From assembly GCA_963921795.1 (NCBI GenBank), contig OY997644.1:413753-477752 (forward strand): DNA of 64,000 nt, given 5' to 3'. Positions 45,361 through 56,925 of this stretch are shown one piece after another. The stretch comes from Nannobrachium achirus (Eukaryota > Chordata > Actinopteri > Myctophiformes > Myctophidae). The notes under the pieces were generated by a model, which was not told where the DNA came from, searched no databases, and saw only the letters and a program-made list of their open reading frames with translations. Positions within the stretch are counted from its first letter, which is position 1. Each line of letters opens with the position of its first letter. Made by a program: the position numbers and the translations under genes.

Positions 45361-46480
45361 TCGCGCGCATGAGGAACCACATAAATGTTTGACGTTAACA
45401 TTACTGGTTGCTGATAAACCTGTGATTGATTAAGGAGTCCTGACGGGACTCCATCATTCTTACAGGAGGCATGCATAAAGGAGTCATATTGTCGACGCGA
45501 GGGATATTCCACTCGCGCGCTTGAGGAACCACATAATTGTTTGACATTAACATTACTGGTTGCTGATATCTTCATTTCCCCGACGCGGGGAAGGCCTTTA
45601 TGTTTGACCCTTGACGAGGGCTCATTAGTAGGCCAGCAGAATTTTGTGACTCATTGTTAATTCATTGCATTGACCACGCGAGGGATATTCTCCTCGCGTG
45701 TAAGGGGAACCATCTAAATGTTTGACATAACATTACTGGTTGCTGACACAAACCTGTGATTGACAAAGGAGTCCTGACAGGACTACATCAATTTTACAGG
45801 AGGCATGCAAAATGGAGCCGTCTGCGCAATAGAGTTGGACAGAAACAGACTTTGTTCTTTCAACAGATTTATCTGGGACACAAGAGGCATATTCATTGAC
45901 ATTCTCATTATTATTTCCCCTACGCGGGGAAAAATAAACGTCCTCGTTTGGGGGGAGGGGAACCGGGTGACACCACGGACCCCTGCCCCAACACAATCCC
46001 CCTCTACAGTGTCCGCAACTAAAGCATTCTCCCCTGACAGGGGAGGAACTTTTACGTTTAATACCTGCGCTATGGCCTTCATGCTTGTCCCGTGACGAGG
46101 GCTCATAGTAGGCCGACAGAATTAGTGACTCATCGTTAAATTCATTGCATTGTTCACGCGAGGGATATTCCCCTCGCGTGTAAGAGGAACCATATAAATG
46201 TTAGACATTAACAATACTGGTTGCTGATAAACCCCGTGGTTGATTAAAAAGTCCTGACAGGACTTTCAACACTTTTACAGGAGTCATGCAAGATGGAGTC
46301 ATCTGTGCTAGTGCAATAGAGTTGGACAGAAACAGACTTTGTTCTTTCAACAGATCTATCTGGGACACAGGAGGCATATACATCGACATTCTCATTTTCA
46401 TTTCCCCGACGCGGGGTACAGAAAATAAACGTCGTGCCCACCACTCTATACTGGGGTCTGACAGAACCCAGAAAAGATTG
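44490..46480. repeat. tandem and nested duplications 5' of DIRS pol
   Basis: A unit of about 370 bp (CACTGGCGCGCGCAGCGTGC...CATTCTCCCCTGACAGGAG) is present at about 44490-44860 and 44870-45240. Further right, blocks containing ACATTACTGGTTGCTGAT, CTTTGTTCTTTCAACAGA and ATTCTCCCCTGACAGG recur at about 45390, 45720 and 46210. The duplications pass through coding sequence and shift its frame. Confidence 0.85.
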
Positions 46481-46539
46481 TGCTTGTGTAACTTCCATGA
46501 GGATTGTAGCGCTTTAGTGAATCCAACATCTCCGTTGCA

Positions 46540-47000
46540 GAAAAACCAAAGTCCTCTGCCATCGCTCCACCCGCTCCACCCGCTTGACTGGCGGGTGGAG
46601 GGGCAGTTGAAGTGCTGGCGCCGCAGGGGCCTTACCTTTCACTGTAAAGACAGGGCGAGAGCCATCCTCCTCCGCCATGTCCTCCTCCTTCTCGTCCTCA
46701 GAGTATCCTGAGTACGAACCCTAGCTCTGACTGGAGCTCAGGTCCGATTCGCGCCTGAAGGATCGGACTGCTTTGTTAAAGTTCACGTCGAAGGGGACGT
46801 CCCCGACGGTCACAACACAACGCTACTCTTTAGGCACCGCGCCCGTAGGAGAAATGGTCACCGGAGGGATATTGTTAGACTTCTTAGTCACCTTCCTCGC
46901 GGTAACTCCGCCAGACCCGCCAGCTCCAGTGACAGTGGAGCTAGCTGCGGTCGGCTGCACGGCAGGCGGTGTCTCACGTCGCTTGGCGCCATCTTGACCA
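46540..47000 (-). pseudogene. DIRS gag-like remnant
   Basis: Reading leftward: AKRRETPPAVQPTAASSTVT, VTARKVTKKSNNIPPVTISP, stop, VVTVGDVPFDVNFNKAVRSF, SSSQS, stop, then GYSEDEKEEDMAEEDGSRPV. It is a low-complexity, charged protein like DIRS ORF1 with two in-frame stops. The assignment rests on position and composition. Confidence 0.5.
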
Positions 47001-47159
47001 AGGCGCGCTGCTGAACAAGCGGTGCCCCGGACGGCAGCGCCGCACCTTGACTATCGGTGCGGGCCGCCTGGGGCGGACAGCCTGGGCTGTAGGATCCAGA
47101 GCGTTAAGCCCTCCTGGTGGAGCGCAGGCTCCGAGGCCTGCCCTAGCCAGGTGGAACCG

Positions 47160-47700
47160 ATGTACCATAGCGAAGCAGTGTAGTTAACGTTAACAAGGAA
47201 GCTGTCTAGCAACGAGCTAACGGCTAAAGCTAGGCCAAACTTGGTTCAGGCAGAAACATACATTCCCTCGGCAGAAAGGCAAGAGGGACCATAGCGAAAC
47301 ATGTAGCTAACGTTAACAAGGAAGCTGTCGAGCAACGAGCTAACGGCTAATGCTAGGCCACGCTTGGTTCAGGCAGAGGCCTTAACAAGCTAACAGCAGA
47401 ACAAACATACATTCCCTCGGCAGAAAGCAAGAGGGTTCATAGCGAAGCATTGTAGCTAACGTTAACAAAGGAAGCTGACGAGCTAACAAGCTAACGGCTA
47501 AAGCTAGGCCACGCTTGGTTCAGGCAGAGGCCTTAACAAGCTAACAGCAGAACAAACATACATTCCCTCGGCAGAAAGCAAGAGGGTTCATAGCGAAGCA
47601 TTGTAGCTAACGTTAACAAAGGAAGCTGACGAGCTAACAAGCTAACGGCTAAAGCTAGGCCACGCTTGGTTCGGGCAGAAGCCTGAACAAGCGGTAAATT
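47160..47700. repeat. ~130-150-bp tandem repeat in DIRS leader
   Basis: Four copies of a unit with AGCTAACGTTAACAA, GGAAGCTG, GAGCTAACGGCTAA, GCTAGGCCACGCTTGGTTC and CATTCCCTCGGCAGAAAG. It lies between the gag remnant and the right terminal repeat. Confidence 0.9.
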
Positions 47701-48230
47701 TCTTTGTTATAGAAAAGAAAACCGTCGGTTTAGGACGGGACAAGAATAATTATTCTTAAGTACGGGTATAATTCTACACTCGCCGGTGGGCGACTCCAAT
47801 GCCACCGCTTTAGGCTAATGCGCGAAGAATAAAATACAAAGGCTGAGTTTCAACTTATCTGAATGTGATATCGCAGAGAGTGAAAAGAGGATGTTACTTC
47901 CGCCTCCGGGGGCTTATATAGCCTGGAGGCGGGTCACTCCGGTTTGAGTGACAGGCCCTTCCTACCTACGTTAGTACGGGAGCTGAAGTAGTTTCTCTGA
48001 ATGATCGCCAGGGGGCGTCATTACCCAAGTGGGAGGTCATCCTGGAATATTGACAGTAAACCGAAGTTCCCGTCTACTGTCTGACTGACTGATAGATAAA
48101 TAATGACAATATCTAAAGTGTGCTCGCCTTATAGGCGAGCCCACAATTAAGGGCGAGACCGAGACGAGACCGAGTCAGTGAAAATTTGGAGACGAGTCAT
48201 TGACTCGAGTACTACAACACTAGTTGATAG

Positions 48231-49555
48231 ATAGCATTGCTTGCATTATCTAAAAGTTGTGGATAGCTATATTTGGATAAAATGTAGCTCAAATTAAATT
48301 GTATCTTTGACTATATACCCCACCCCTCCCCAAGAAAATAGATTTTCTTGCTGTATAAACCTCTGCTCCCCACCCCTTACTCCCCCGTAGAAATGTCATT
48401 GTTATATTATGACATTAACTAGATTTTCTAAAAACGTTCTGATATTTGGAAGGCTAAAATAGTCAAAAGATGGGTGGAGGTGGATGTGGAGGTTAGTGCA
48501 GAGCTGTCTGAACTTACTCTGTCTATTGAGTGCCTAGCTATAAACAGAGGTGGTGAAGTGTAGCAGGCCTAGGATGCAGAGTATGGGCTTGCATGAGTAG
48601 GTAAGAGGGGGTCTGGTGGTCTAAGGGTTTAGTGGACCTGGCTAGGATGCCCTTCAGGTGAGTAGGGGAGTGTGGGTGGTGGGAGTCATTTGATACCTCC
48701 CCAGGCACTAAAGTTATAGTGCAGAGGAGGCCCTGAGCTTCTCTCCTCTCCCATGTCCATGTCCATGTCCATGTCCATGTCCAGTGTGAAAAACCCCTAC
48801 CAGGATGAGTGCCCATAGGCAGTTAGTTGTCAGATAGTTGGATCACTGGACCAACCAGAGTGTTGAGAAATTCTATGTCACGTATTTCCGATGATGACAC
48901 TTCCCCAAAGGAAACATGAAGGATACAGTTGGACAAGTGCCCTCGTGACAGGTCATGCTTGCTCAAGATAGGCCCTTATGGGTAGGTAGGAAGGTTGGTT
49001 CCTAGTGTTGGTGGTTGTAAAACCACCACGTGGTCCATAGCTGTCGGACCACCTGCTTCTAATGATATCAATGCACTTAATGCGAAATATTCACGTGCTT
49101 TCAGACTCTTCAATGCAGAAAGTATCCAGGATACTTGGATATTCAGTATCCAATAACTCACCAATGCAGAGATATTAGTAGTAAAATGTCGACATCTAGT
49201 GGTCAACCTCAGAGGAGCGCAAAAATAAAACCTGAGGTGACTCCCAGCCTCGAACCAGATGCCAAGTGTGCTCTGTTCCCCAGTGTAACGCTCCACGCCA
49301 CTGACCCCGACGGAGCGGCGCGGTATTGGGCGCCGATGAGCCCCGTGAGTCGCCACCGAGGCGAGCGCTAGCGAGCCGAGTTGCCGCGACGAACGGTGCG
49401 AACGGCGCCCAATCCCACTCAGCCGCGTTACCGAGTTATGTGCCGTTATGGACAGAATAGTAAATATTCAGTCCCTCACTATCAACATCTACCCCACTAT
49501 CCACGTCATAGATATCCACGTCATAGATAAATGCACAAAAAAGGAGTCATTTCAT
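48231..49555. other. non-coding stretch right of hAT element
   Basis: Contains (CATGTC)4-5 at about 48751-48782 and CpG-rich sequence at 49290-49440. No supported gene. Confidence 0.4.
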
Positions 49556-49632
49556 CCGTTCATTAGCTCAGTCAGTAGAGCACGGATGCAACAAACCCAC
49601 GGTTTGGGTTCGATTCCCCTGAGGGGACTAAT
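49556..49632 (+). other. tRNA-like sequence (pseudogene or SINE head)
   Basis: TAGCTCAGTCAGTAGAGCA is a good A box with a D-arm, and GGTTTGGGTTCGATTCCC a good B box at the right spacing. The T-arm does not pair fully and the acceptor stem is not clear, so I call it tRNA-like. Confidence 0.45.
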
Positions 49633-50430
49633 ATTCAAGGCGAGAGATATCGGCGCATGCGTACTTCAAAGTGATACCCAGTGCATATTCTCTGCATTCA
49701 AACGTCTGAGAAATGGTGAAAAAGTCGGATTGAATGCGAAGAGAGCAGTCGGACTGGCTCACAGGAGAGTCAGTGTCTGGTTGTTTGGTATTTTTTCTAC
49801 GACCAGTAGTATTTCCAGGAGCTCCCAGTGACTTATCAATATGGCCCAGAGGGTCCTGGGCTGTTCCCCTCTCCGGTTAAGCTGAGTGTATGCAGAGGCC
49901 TTCGACATGCTTTTCTGTCAGATATCAGCAATGACACAGCCTGGATGTTGGTAAGATTCGAATCCTATAGGGAGACTTGGAGCCCTGTGTGTCATAACCT
50001 GGCCCTCCACCTGCCCCCATACTGTTGCACCAGAAAATATATTTGCAACAAGCTATTCTGAACCCTATCTGCACCACACTCCTCCACAACTCCTGCCAAG
50101 ACCCAGTAAACACTTAGGTTGTGACAGCACAGCAATCGATTTGATTTTATTAACATTTTTGCAAAAAGGTATAGTGGTACAGAATGATTTATACAAAAGG
50201 TGCTACAAGGATAACCCAATAAATCTCAATGGGTTTATTTCCATGGAGGTCCTCCACTCCCTATCCAGGCCCATAGGGTCCCCAGGTAACCTTGACTCCT
50301 GAGGCATGTGATACTAGACACATTAACAAACACATTAGTCAATAAATGTCTTTGTAAGGAATGTTTTACAACTTCTTTTATTTCCTGATTATAACGTGGC
50401 AGCCCTGTTTTACTCCTTTCACAGTACCTC
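49633..50430. other. non-coding stretch
   Basis: No coding region or repeat that I can support, apart from a (TGTTTACTG)-poor AT-rich flank. Confidence 0.3.
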
Positions 50431-51554
50431 CCTGCTAGAAAAACCAGCAGATGTTGTGTTTTGGTGCTGGTGCTGGTCCCACCATCTAAACCAGCATGAA
50501 CCAGCACAAACCAGCGCTTACTGCTGGTCTGTGCTGGTGTGGTCAGGGACCCCCGGGGGACCCCCCTGAGAAGTGGACCAGGTCTTTGCTGGTTTAATTT
50601 GCTCTTTGCTCTGGTGCTTGAATCCTGTTCTGTATTTGACCATATTAGATTGTGACATTATTTTTGACATTGTGGGTGTGAGTGGGATTTGAACTTACTA
50701 CCTCTGGCACTTCAGTCCTGCACTTATCCTCGGCGCCACTGGAACCTGTTAGTTAAAATGGGTGTTTGTCCCTATTTGTATATGACCAGCTTAGACCAGC
50801 ACAGACCAGCACAGACCAGCACCAGCACAGACCAGCACCAGCACAGCAGTAAAACACAACATGTGCTGGTTTGTGCTGGTGCTGGTCTGTGCTGGTTTAT
50901 GCTGGTTCATGCTGGTCTGTGCTGGACCAGCACCAGCACCAGCACAGACCAGCAGTAAAACACAACATGTGCTGGTTTGTGCTGGTGCTGGTCTGTGCTG
51001 GTCTATGCTGGTTCATGCTGGTCTGTGCTGGACCAGCACCAGCACCAGCACAGACCAGCAGTAAAACACAACATGTGCTGGTTTGTGCTGGTGCTGGTCT
51101 GTGCTGGTCTATGCTGGTTCATGCTGGTCTGTGCTGGACCAGCACCAGCACCAGCACAGACCAGCAGTAAAACACAACATGTGCTGGTTTGTGCTGGTGC
51201 TGGTCTGTGCTGGTCTATGCTGGTTCATGCTGGTCTGTGCTGGTGCTGGTGCTGGTCTATGCTGGACCAGCACCAGCACCAGCACAGACCAGCAGTAAAA
51301 CACAACATGTGCTGGTTTGTGCTGGTGCTGGTCTGTACTGGTCTGTGCTGGTCTATGCTGGTTTATGCTGGTTCGTGCTGGTCTGTGCTGGTGCTGGTGC
51401 TGGTCTGTGCTGGTGGACCAGCATGGGACCAGCACAGACCAGCATAGACCAGCACCAGCACCAGCACAGACCAGCATGAACCAGCATAAACCAGCATAGA
51501 CCAGCACAGACCAGCATGAAAATTGTGCTGGTCTGTGCTGGTTTTTCTAGCAGG
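50431..51554. mobile_element. TGCTGGT-repeat foldback element
   Basis: Ends CCTGCTAGAAAAACCAGCA and TGCTGGTTTTTCTAGCAGG. The inside is almost entirely TGCTGGT and ACCAGCA words. Between about 50845 and 51300 a 106-bp unit (CAGTAAAACACAACATGTGC, GTGCTGG runs, then ACCAGCACCAGCACC) repeats four to five times; a 128-bp variant follows. Many frames stay open because the unit lacks stops; none is a gene. Confidence 0.85.
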
Positions 51555-52070
51555 GCTGCCAGATTAATTTATTCCTTATAGGTAACAAAATAAGTCTCCT
51601 GAAAGCTTCAACAAAATGTCAATTATAACTGACATCCCCAATACTGGACATTATGGCACATGGAAATTTGGAGAAATTACCAATTACAATGGAAAATCTT
51701 ACATTTTACCCTAAATATGCTTATATAACCAATTTATTAACATTTAATTGTAATTGTAATCACTTGGCTATCATTTAAATATGCTAATTTGATTCCTAGA
51801 TCGCCAAAACATGTGGATAGACACCAACATTATTTGTCTAGGATGAATTATTAAGGAGTAAAGTTATTTTATGGAACTGGCGGTGGCCATCTTGAAAATC
51901 TGACATTTCTAGTGGTCAGATTTTGGTAGACTTTTGATATGTTATTAAGTACACCTAATACAACAATAATCCATTGAGAAACCTTTTGTTGCAATTTGTT
52001 TGCGATGAAACCATATCTGCAGTCGCCTTTTCACTGCTGCTGTATCCTACTGACTCACTAGTGAATCAGA

Positions 52071-52119
<49 letters not shown>

Positions 52120-52637
52120 ATGTCTGTCTGTCTGGCTGTCAGTCATTCAGTGACAGTTACATATCTCCTCCACCAGGGGGCAGAAAACAGTAAAGCAACA
52201 GTGCCTTGGTCCGTTATTGCGCATGCGTTAAACACGTTGATCAGGAAGCCGGATCTTCCGGAAGTAGAATGTTTCTCGCGTGGCGTTTCCGCGTTTCCAC
52301 AACCACAACAAAGGAACTGTTGGTGTTTCATGGTGGTTTTGGGACGCGACCTGGCGTTTGCCAACAAACCAGCATAATAACGGTGGTTGCCGGGGGGAAA
52401 GGAGCTCCGCTGTGTTCACTTGGACCGTGCGGAGGTGCCGAAAGTCGGGGGGACGAAGATGTACTATTCTGTCCCTATCAGGACATAACTCGGACGGACT
52501 TTGCAACGCTCGACACGGAGAGTCGCTTGCTGTAGCTCGCTCGGCGGCGTTGTCTCACTCAATGTTGGTGTTTCATGGTGGTTGGGACACAGCGCGTGGT
52601 GAAAACCTTCTCATATTAAGGAGTTAAAACGCTTCAA
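51555..52637. other. flank with (CTGT)n and probable 5' UTR
   Basis: Includes the outer inverted arm (51880-52027), a CTGT run at 52076-52136 and a CpG-rich stretch (52200-52620) in which TTGGTGTTTCATGGTGGTT occurs twice (about 52319 and 52564). The last part may be a promoter and 5' UTR for the exon that follows. Confidence 0.4.
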
Positions 52638-52852
52638 ATGGAGTCTGTACGGCTGAAGATAAATGAACACATGACGTCGGTGGGAGAGGAGATATTGTGT
52701 GTTTTGGAAAAGCAACAAAGTGTTGATGTTTGTCTTGTGAAGCTCGATGTCAGAGTGTTTGTGTTGGAGCGCCTCCTTGCGGCCGCAGAGGTCATGTGCA
52801 ACCTCTTCCAGAGAGATGGAGACACTACACAACACCCAACTACACGCTGCAG
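52638..52852 (+). CDS. candidate first coding exon, zinc-finger-gene-like N-terminus
   Basis: ATG at 52638 opens MESVRLKINEHMTSVGEEIL, then VLEKQQSVDVCLVKLDVRV and FVLERLLAAAEVMCNLFQ, ending at a good donor (CTGCAG|GTATGT). The RLxAAAEEIF-type helix is familiar from the first exon of teleost C2H2 zinc-finger genes, but no finger-coding exon follows in this window and sequence beyond the donor is repetitive. The donor sequence is itself triplicated (CTGCAGGTATGTCTGTTACA at about 52847 and 52895, partly at 52936). It could be a real exon whose 3' exons lie to the right, or an orphan copy. Confidence 0.4.
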
Positions 52853-53133
52853 GTATGTCTGTTACACACACAACACCACACCACACCACACACTGCAGGT
52901 ATGTCTGTTACACACACAACACCACACTAAACACTGCAGTACACACACAACCATAGCTGTCTCGGACGCTTAATTTCAAATATAAAGCGCTTATTCCATG
53001 GCCACCGATGATACAATTCTCTTCGGGTGGGTACAAGTAAAATATCGAGATTTTGCCATCGGTTGGGGAGGTGTACTGCACTCTGATACATTATAAATAT
53101 GTGAGGAAATGGCCACATAAATACGGAAGATAG

Positions 53134-53304
53134 GGGCGGCAGTGGCTCAGGGGTAGAGAAACTGTCATTAGAAGACGGAGGGTTCCGGAAGGGTTTTCAG
53201 TTCGATCCCGGGCTCCCTAAGAGTTTGTGTCTAAGAGTCCTTGAGCAAGACTCTGAACCCCTTGTTGCTCCCGATGAGCAGGTTGGTGCATTGCTAGCCT
53301 TACA
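53134..53304 (+). mobile_element. V-SINE-like tRNA-derived SINE
   Basis: GGCGGCAGTGGCTCAGGGGTAG (A box), then GTTCGATCCC (B box), followed by a central domain GTCCTTGAGCAAGACTCTGA and AACCCC...GTTGCTCCCGATGAGC. The central CCTTGAGCAAG block is characteristic of V-SINEs. About 30 bp are inserted between the A and B boxes relative to usual copies. Confidence 0.75.
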
Positions 53305-53308
53305 TTAA

Positions 53309-53810
53309 AGCTATACTGTGTAAGATGCCCAACTAGTGGTCATTAGCCCTATAGCAAACCGCGGTCGCGTCCGCGTCTTTCGGCCGTTTTTCGTACCTTC
53401 AGACCCCCGCGTCTGCCTCCGCCTCGCTGAGATCTATCTTTAGTGGGGTCCCTTGTTCCTGTGCGTTCAGTAATTCCAGAGATACGGACTCCTTCACCCT
53501 GCCTGGTAGGCGAAATTACCTAGAGACGGGATGGTACAAACGGGTGACAACAAATATGGCAGCCATAGCGACCCCACTTCAAGATGCGCTGTGATTGGCC
53601 GGCAGTTGTATAACCCTCGCTGTGATTGGCCGGTAGTGTGATGACGCAATTTTGGCGCGAGATCCGGTCCCCGGCAAGGATCACAGTTTACATATATAGA
53701 GAAGGCTTTACAGGCTGAAATTCACGGCGCGGATCTTCTAAAACTTTTGTGATTTAATAGTTAGGAGAATTTTAAGATTTGTTTTACAAAAAAAGTTACA
53801 TAGTACAACT
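53309..53810. mobile_element. TTAA element with TIR AGCTATACTGTGTAA
   Basis: TTAA at 53305-53308 and 53811-53814. Ends AGCTATACTGTGTAA and GTTACATAGTACAACT are imperfect inverted copies. The interior is GC-rich and non-coding, with two copies of GCTGTGATTGGCCGG. It is inserted at the end of the SINE. Confidence 0.75.
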
Positions 53811-53821
53811 TTAAGACGCTT

Positions 53822-54036
53822 TCTCTCCGCTCTGTTTTTCCTGCATTTCTTCTTTGAAAACAATGTTGTTGCAGCTGCGCAACAGCGCCCCATTGGTGGC
53901 CGGGAGGTACTATTGCTCATTTGAATTGAGCAATAGTACCTCCCGACCACCAAAGGGGCGCTGTTGCGCAGCTGCAACAACATTGTTTTCAAAGAAGAAA
54001 TGCAGGAAAAACCTCGAAAAACAGAGCGGAGAGAAA
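53822..54036. repeat. near-perfect palindrome, arms ~100 bp
   Basis: From TCTCCGCTCTGTTTTTC to its complement near 54035, including CAGCTGCGCAACAGCGCCCC and CTCCCG/CGGGAG, centred at about 53925-53930 with almost no loop. Further out, CCTTACATTAAGACGCTTTC-type sequence (53298-53304 plus 53811-53823) has its complement at 54282-54303. It is probably the core of a larger foldback element. Confidence 0.85.
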
Positions 54037-54448
54037 AGGCACTCGGACATAGACTCGGTAAAAAGCATTTTTATTGAAAACAACGGACTATTACATTGTG
54101 AAAAGTTACCGCCAGAGTCGGTAAGCGATATGAGAACTACTGCGTAGTCTTATATTTTTCATTGGTGCATGTGTCAAGCAACTAGATGAGATTTGGTCGA
54201 GCCTGCAGTGGTAGTGTATGACAAAGCTGTAAGACGCTTCCTGCCGTCGCCCCAATGTCACAATGCGAAAGTCTCGGCAGAAAGCGTCTTAATGTAAGGC
54301 TACCATTTAAGGGTACATCTGCGGGCCGTAAGAGAATTTTAGTATTAGTGGTCATGGAGTAAGCACTTTATATTTTATATATTTATAGATCAGGCTTTTG
54401 TTGTGGTTAAATAACAGGTTAAAAGTATCACGGTCAGGAATACAGGTC

Positions 54449-54590
54449 CACTCGCCAAATTTCCAACTCGCCAAATCAATTTTCTAGGACCGCTCGCCAA
54501 CTAGCGTGGACATGTCGCCAAATAGGTTTGGATGCCTCGCCAAATGCTCCAAAGTCAGGTCGCCAAACAGCTTGGATGGCTCACCCCTAA
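54449..54590. repeat. cluster of (C/G)TCGCCAAA words
   Basis: CTCGCCAAAT, CTCGCCAACT or GTCGCCAAA occurs seven times in about 140 bp with irregular spacing (14-28 bp). Confidence 0.8.
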
Positions 54591-55286
54591 ACCGTGGACT
54601 GTGATATAAACAATTATAATCTAACAATCAGGCCACAGACGACTGAATATCTGCTCAGGGACAGCAGCATTATTATAACCATTAGCCTACTCACTATAAA
54701 GCATACTACACCACATCTACCAAGGGTCCCCAACTCACATGTCTGTCCCAAAAATTATTATATCCTATTTTAAATATGTATATAAGAGTAAATAATAAAT
54801 ATCTTGTGTTTAAAAAAGAAATCTACCAAACGTCCCCAACTCACATGTCTGTCCCAAAATATTATAGCCTACCTCGCTTACCAAATGCATAATAGAATAA
54901 CTTCGAGACATTAATTAATGTAGGCCTAGCTGCAATTTGCGTGCACAAACAGCTTTCACTTCATGGACACTGGATTGATTGATTTCTTTCTTTCTTCTGC
55001 TTTTCTTTATGCATGGAATGTAGCCTATCACGTACTTATGGGTCATTGCATAATGCAGGCGCATGACCCATTAATCAACACCTCATTGGACTGGAAGTTT
55101 CATTGAAGGTGTAGGCCTAATGAGAACAAAAGGTGATGATAGCCTTATGTAGCCTACATTCCATCCTTTTGAAATTTCAATGCATCCAATGTGTTGATGT
55201 GACACACCTAGAATGTAGTTACATTTTTGTGTTGATTTATTCATTGTATTTTGTGATTTGAATTCGTTTTGGGAGCTGTCAATGTA
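54591..55286. other. AT-rich non-coding stretch
   Basis: A phrase CCCCAACTCACATGTCTGTC is present twice (54728 and 54835 regions). Nothing coding is seen. Confidence 0.4.
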
Positions 55287-55456
55287 TATCCACGAGTTTC
55301 CAACGCCCCATAGTGCATTGCGCAGACGTCTGCACCGAGCTTCCGGCGCCGATTTACAAGCTCACTACGGGTTTCATCTGCGACGCGACGTGAGCTTGTA
55401 TGTCTGCGGTTAAACCGGAAGTTTGGTTCCGATACTCCCGCGGAAACTTGTGGATA
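55287..55456. mobile_element. MITE with TIR TATCCAC.AGTTTCC
   Basis: 170 bp with ends TATCCACGAGTTTCC and GGAAACTTGTGGATA, related to 30887-31047 (same ends and the TGCATTG.GCAGA block). It carries an internal hairpin TTTACAAGCTCAC / GTGAGCTTGTATG of the short hairpin family. Confidence 0.8.
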
Positions 55457-55942
55457 GATTGGAATTCATCTTGTCAGTAGGGGGCAGTATTTGATAAAGG
55501 TTTGATCTCAGAGCCAAACCAGAACATAATGTGTATATGTAACCAAGGTTGATTTACATTTATTGCATAAAGGTGAATTCTATGTGTCTTTTGTTATAGG
55601 AGTCGTTCTGGAGGAAAACTGTGAGGACCACCATTTGATGAGATTTAGCCTCTTGGAATTAAATGTGTGAAAGACTCATATAACCAAATAAATAATTAAA
55701 ACTTTAATTAAATCAAAGTTTAGCAAATAGCAAATTTAGCTGCTTTTCTTTTAGCATGTTGAAAGTGTTTGTAAAATATTGAAAAATATAACATTTCTTA
55801 ACACAAATCTTCTCTTCTGTGGGTCCCTGGCACAAAGAATTCTCAGATGGTGGGTCCATGGGGCCAAATACTGGTATTGGTACATAGCATTTTGGGGGAC
55901 AGCATCTGAAAACTAGAAAAGAAAATTTCTAAGAAATTTTAA
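55457..55942. other. flank with exon-like duplicate
   Basis: Contains, at about 55540-55690, the direct-strand partner of an inverted duplicate at 60690-60945. Confidence 0.4.
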
Positions 55943-56891
55943 GTGTGCCTGCAGCTCGCTAAGTCTGTGCAACCTTGTGTAGCGGTTGGTGTTAGCATTA
56001 GCGTTACATTTTTTAACATTAGCATTTTTTGCATAAGCTTTAACATTATGGTTCTTCATATGACACCACCCACATGTCTGTACGACAAACGGATCATGAG
56101 ATAAAGGGTCACTTGGAATGGTGTGCTATTAACTTTCTTTCCAATCCGCGTTACCATGGCGAATTTTTTTTGAGAAAAAAAAATTTAGAAAAAAAAACAT
56201 TTTGAGAAAAAAATATTTTTTGAGAAAACATTTTTTTTGAGAAAAAAAAATTGAGAACAAAAAAATTTGAGAAAAAAAAAATTGAGAAAAAAAATTGAGA
56301 AAAAAAAAATGAGAAAAAAAAATTTGAGAAAAAAAAATGAGAAAAAAAAATTGAGAAAAAAAAAATTGAGAAAAAAAAATTTTGAGAAAAAAAAAATTCA
56401 GAAAAAAAAAATGTATGACACCAGCCGCGAGTCTGTACGACAAACGGTTCATGAGTTATAGAGGCACTTCCTGTTTGGCAAAGGGCACTTCCTGTTATAG
56501 AGGGGGCGGGGCTTAATCAATTACAGCTCATCCCTATTGGCTGGAAAAAGACCAAAGTTGTGTGTGCATTTTAAAGTTTAAATCACGCTGCTAGGCAAAA
56601 GTATGGCAGAGTTATGTGGCGCCAAAGTTTCTGGTTTTTTTTCGGAGTCCCCCATTCAAAGTCAATGGAGTTTTTGGGCGTTGTTTTTTGCGAATTACGT
56701 CGCAATGGTAACGCGGATCGGAAAGAAAAGTAATAGCACACCATTCCCGGCCGAGCCGCACATTTTGATGTATATATTGCGGCGGTGGCGTAAATTGTGC
56801 GGCAGTTATTACGTGCAGAAATTCGTGGCGAAAGACTTAATTAAGTATGGCGGATTACAATAAGTGTTTTGCTATTGCATAGCAGGCACAC
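55943..56891. mobile_element. TTAA element, TIR GTGTGCCTGC, copy A
   Basis: TTAA at 55939-55942 and 56892-56895; ends GTGTGCCTGCAGCTCGC and GCATAGCAGGCACAC. It contains one (TTGAGAAAAAAAA)n array (56161-56411) and one unit with ACACCAGCCGCGAGTCTG, GGGGGCGGGGCTTAATCAAT and GGCGCCAAAGTTTCTG. Confidence 0.75.
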
Positions 56892-56925
56892 TTAACTAGA
56901 AAAGAAAATTTCTAAGACATTTTAA

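Larger units (their letters stand above)
40981..48061 (-). mobile_element. DIRS-type retrotransposon, ~7.1 kb, structurally complete
   Basis: Inverted terminal repeats of about 155 bp (41026-41180 and 47884-48043) include AGGATGACCTCCCACTTGGG and CCGCCTCCAGGCTATATAAG. The internal complementary region at 41214-41325 contains the complement of the left end (GGTTCCGTACGGAACC) joined to that of the right end (TTTACTGTCAATATTCC). Minus-strand order: gag remnant, pol with RT and RNase H, and an overlapping tyrosine recombinase. DIRS elements integrate by recombination and leave no target duplication, which agrees with the flanks here. Confidence 0.92.

Noticed and set aside
49556-49632. Functional tRNA gene
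   Set aside because: The boxes are good but the T-arm and acceptor stem do not pair properly.
50861-51507. Several 60-156 codon frames of LVCAGLCWFMLV and QHQHRPAQTS type
   Set aside because: Readings of the TGCTGGT minisatellite, alike in both directions.
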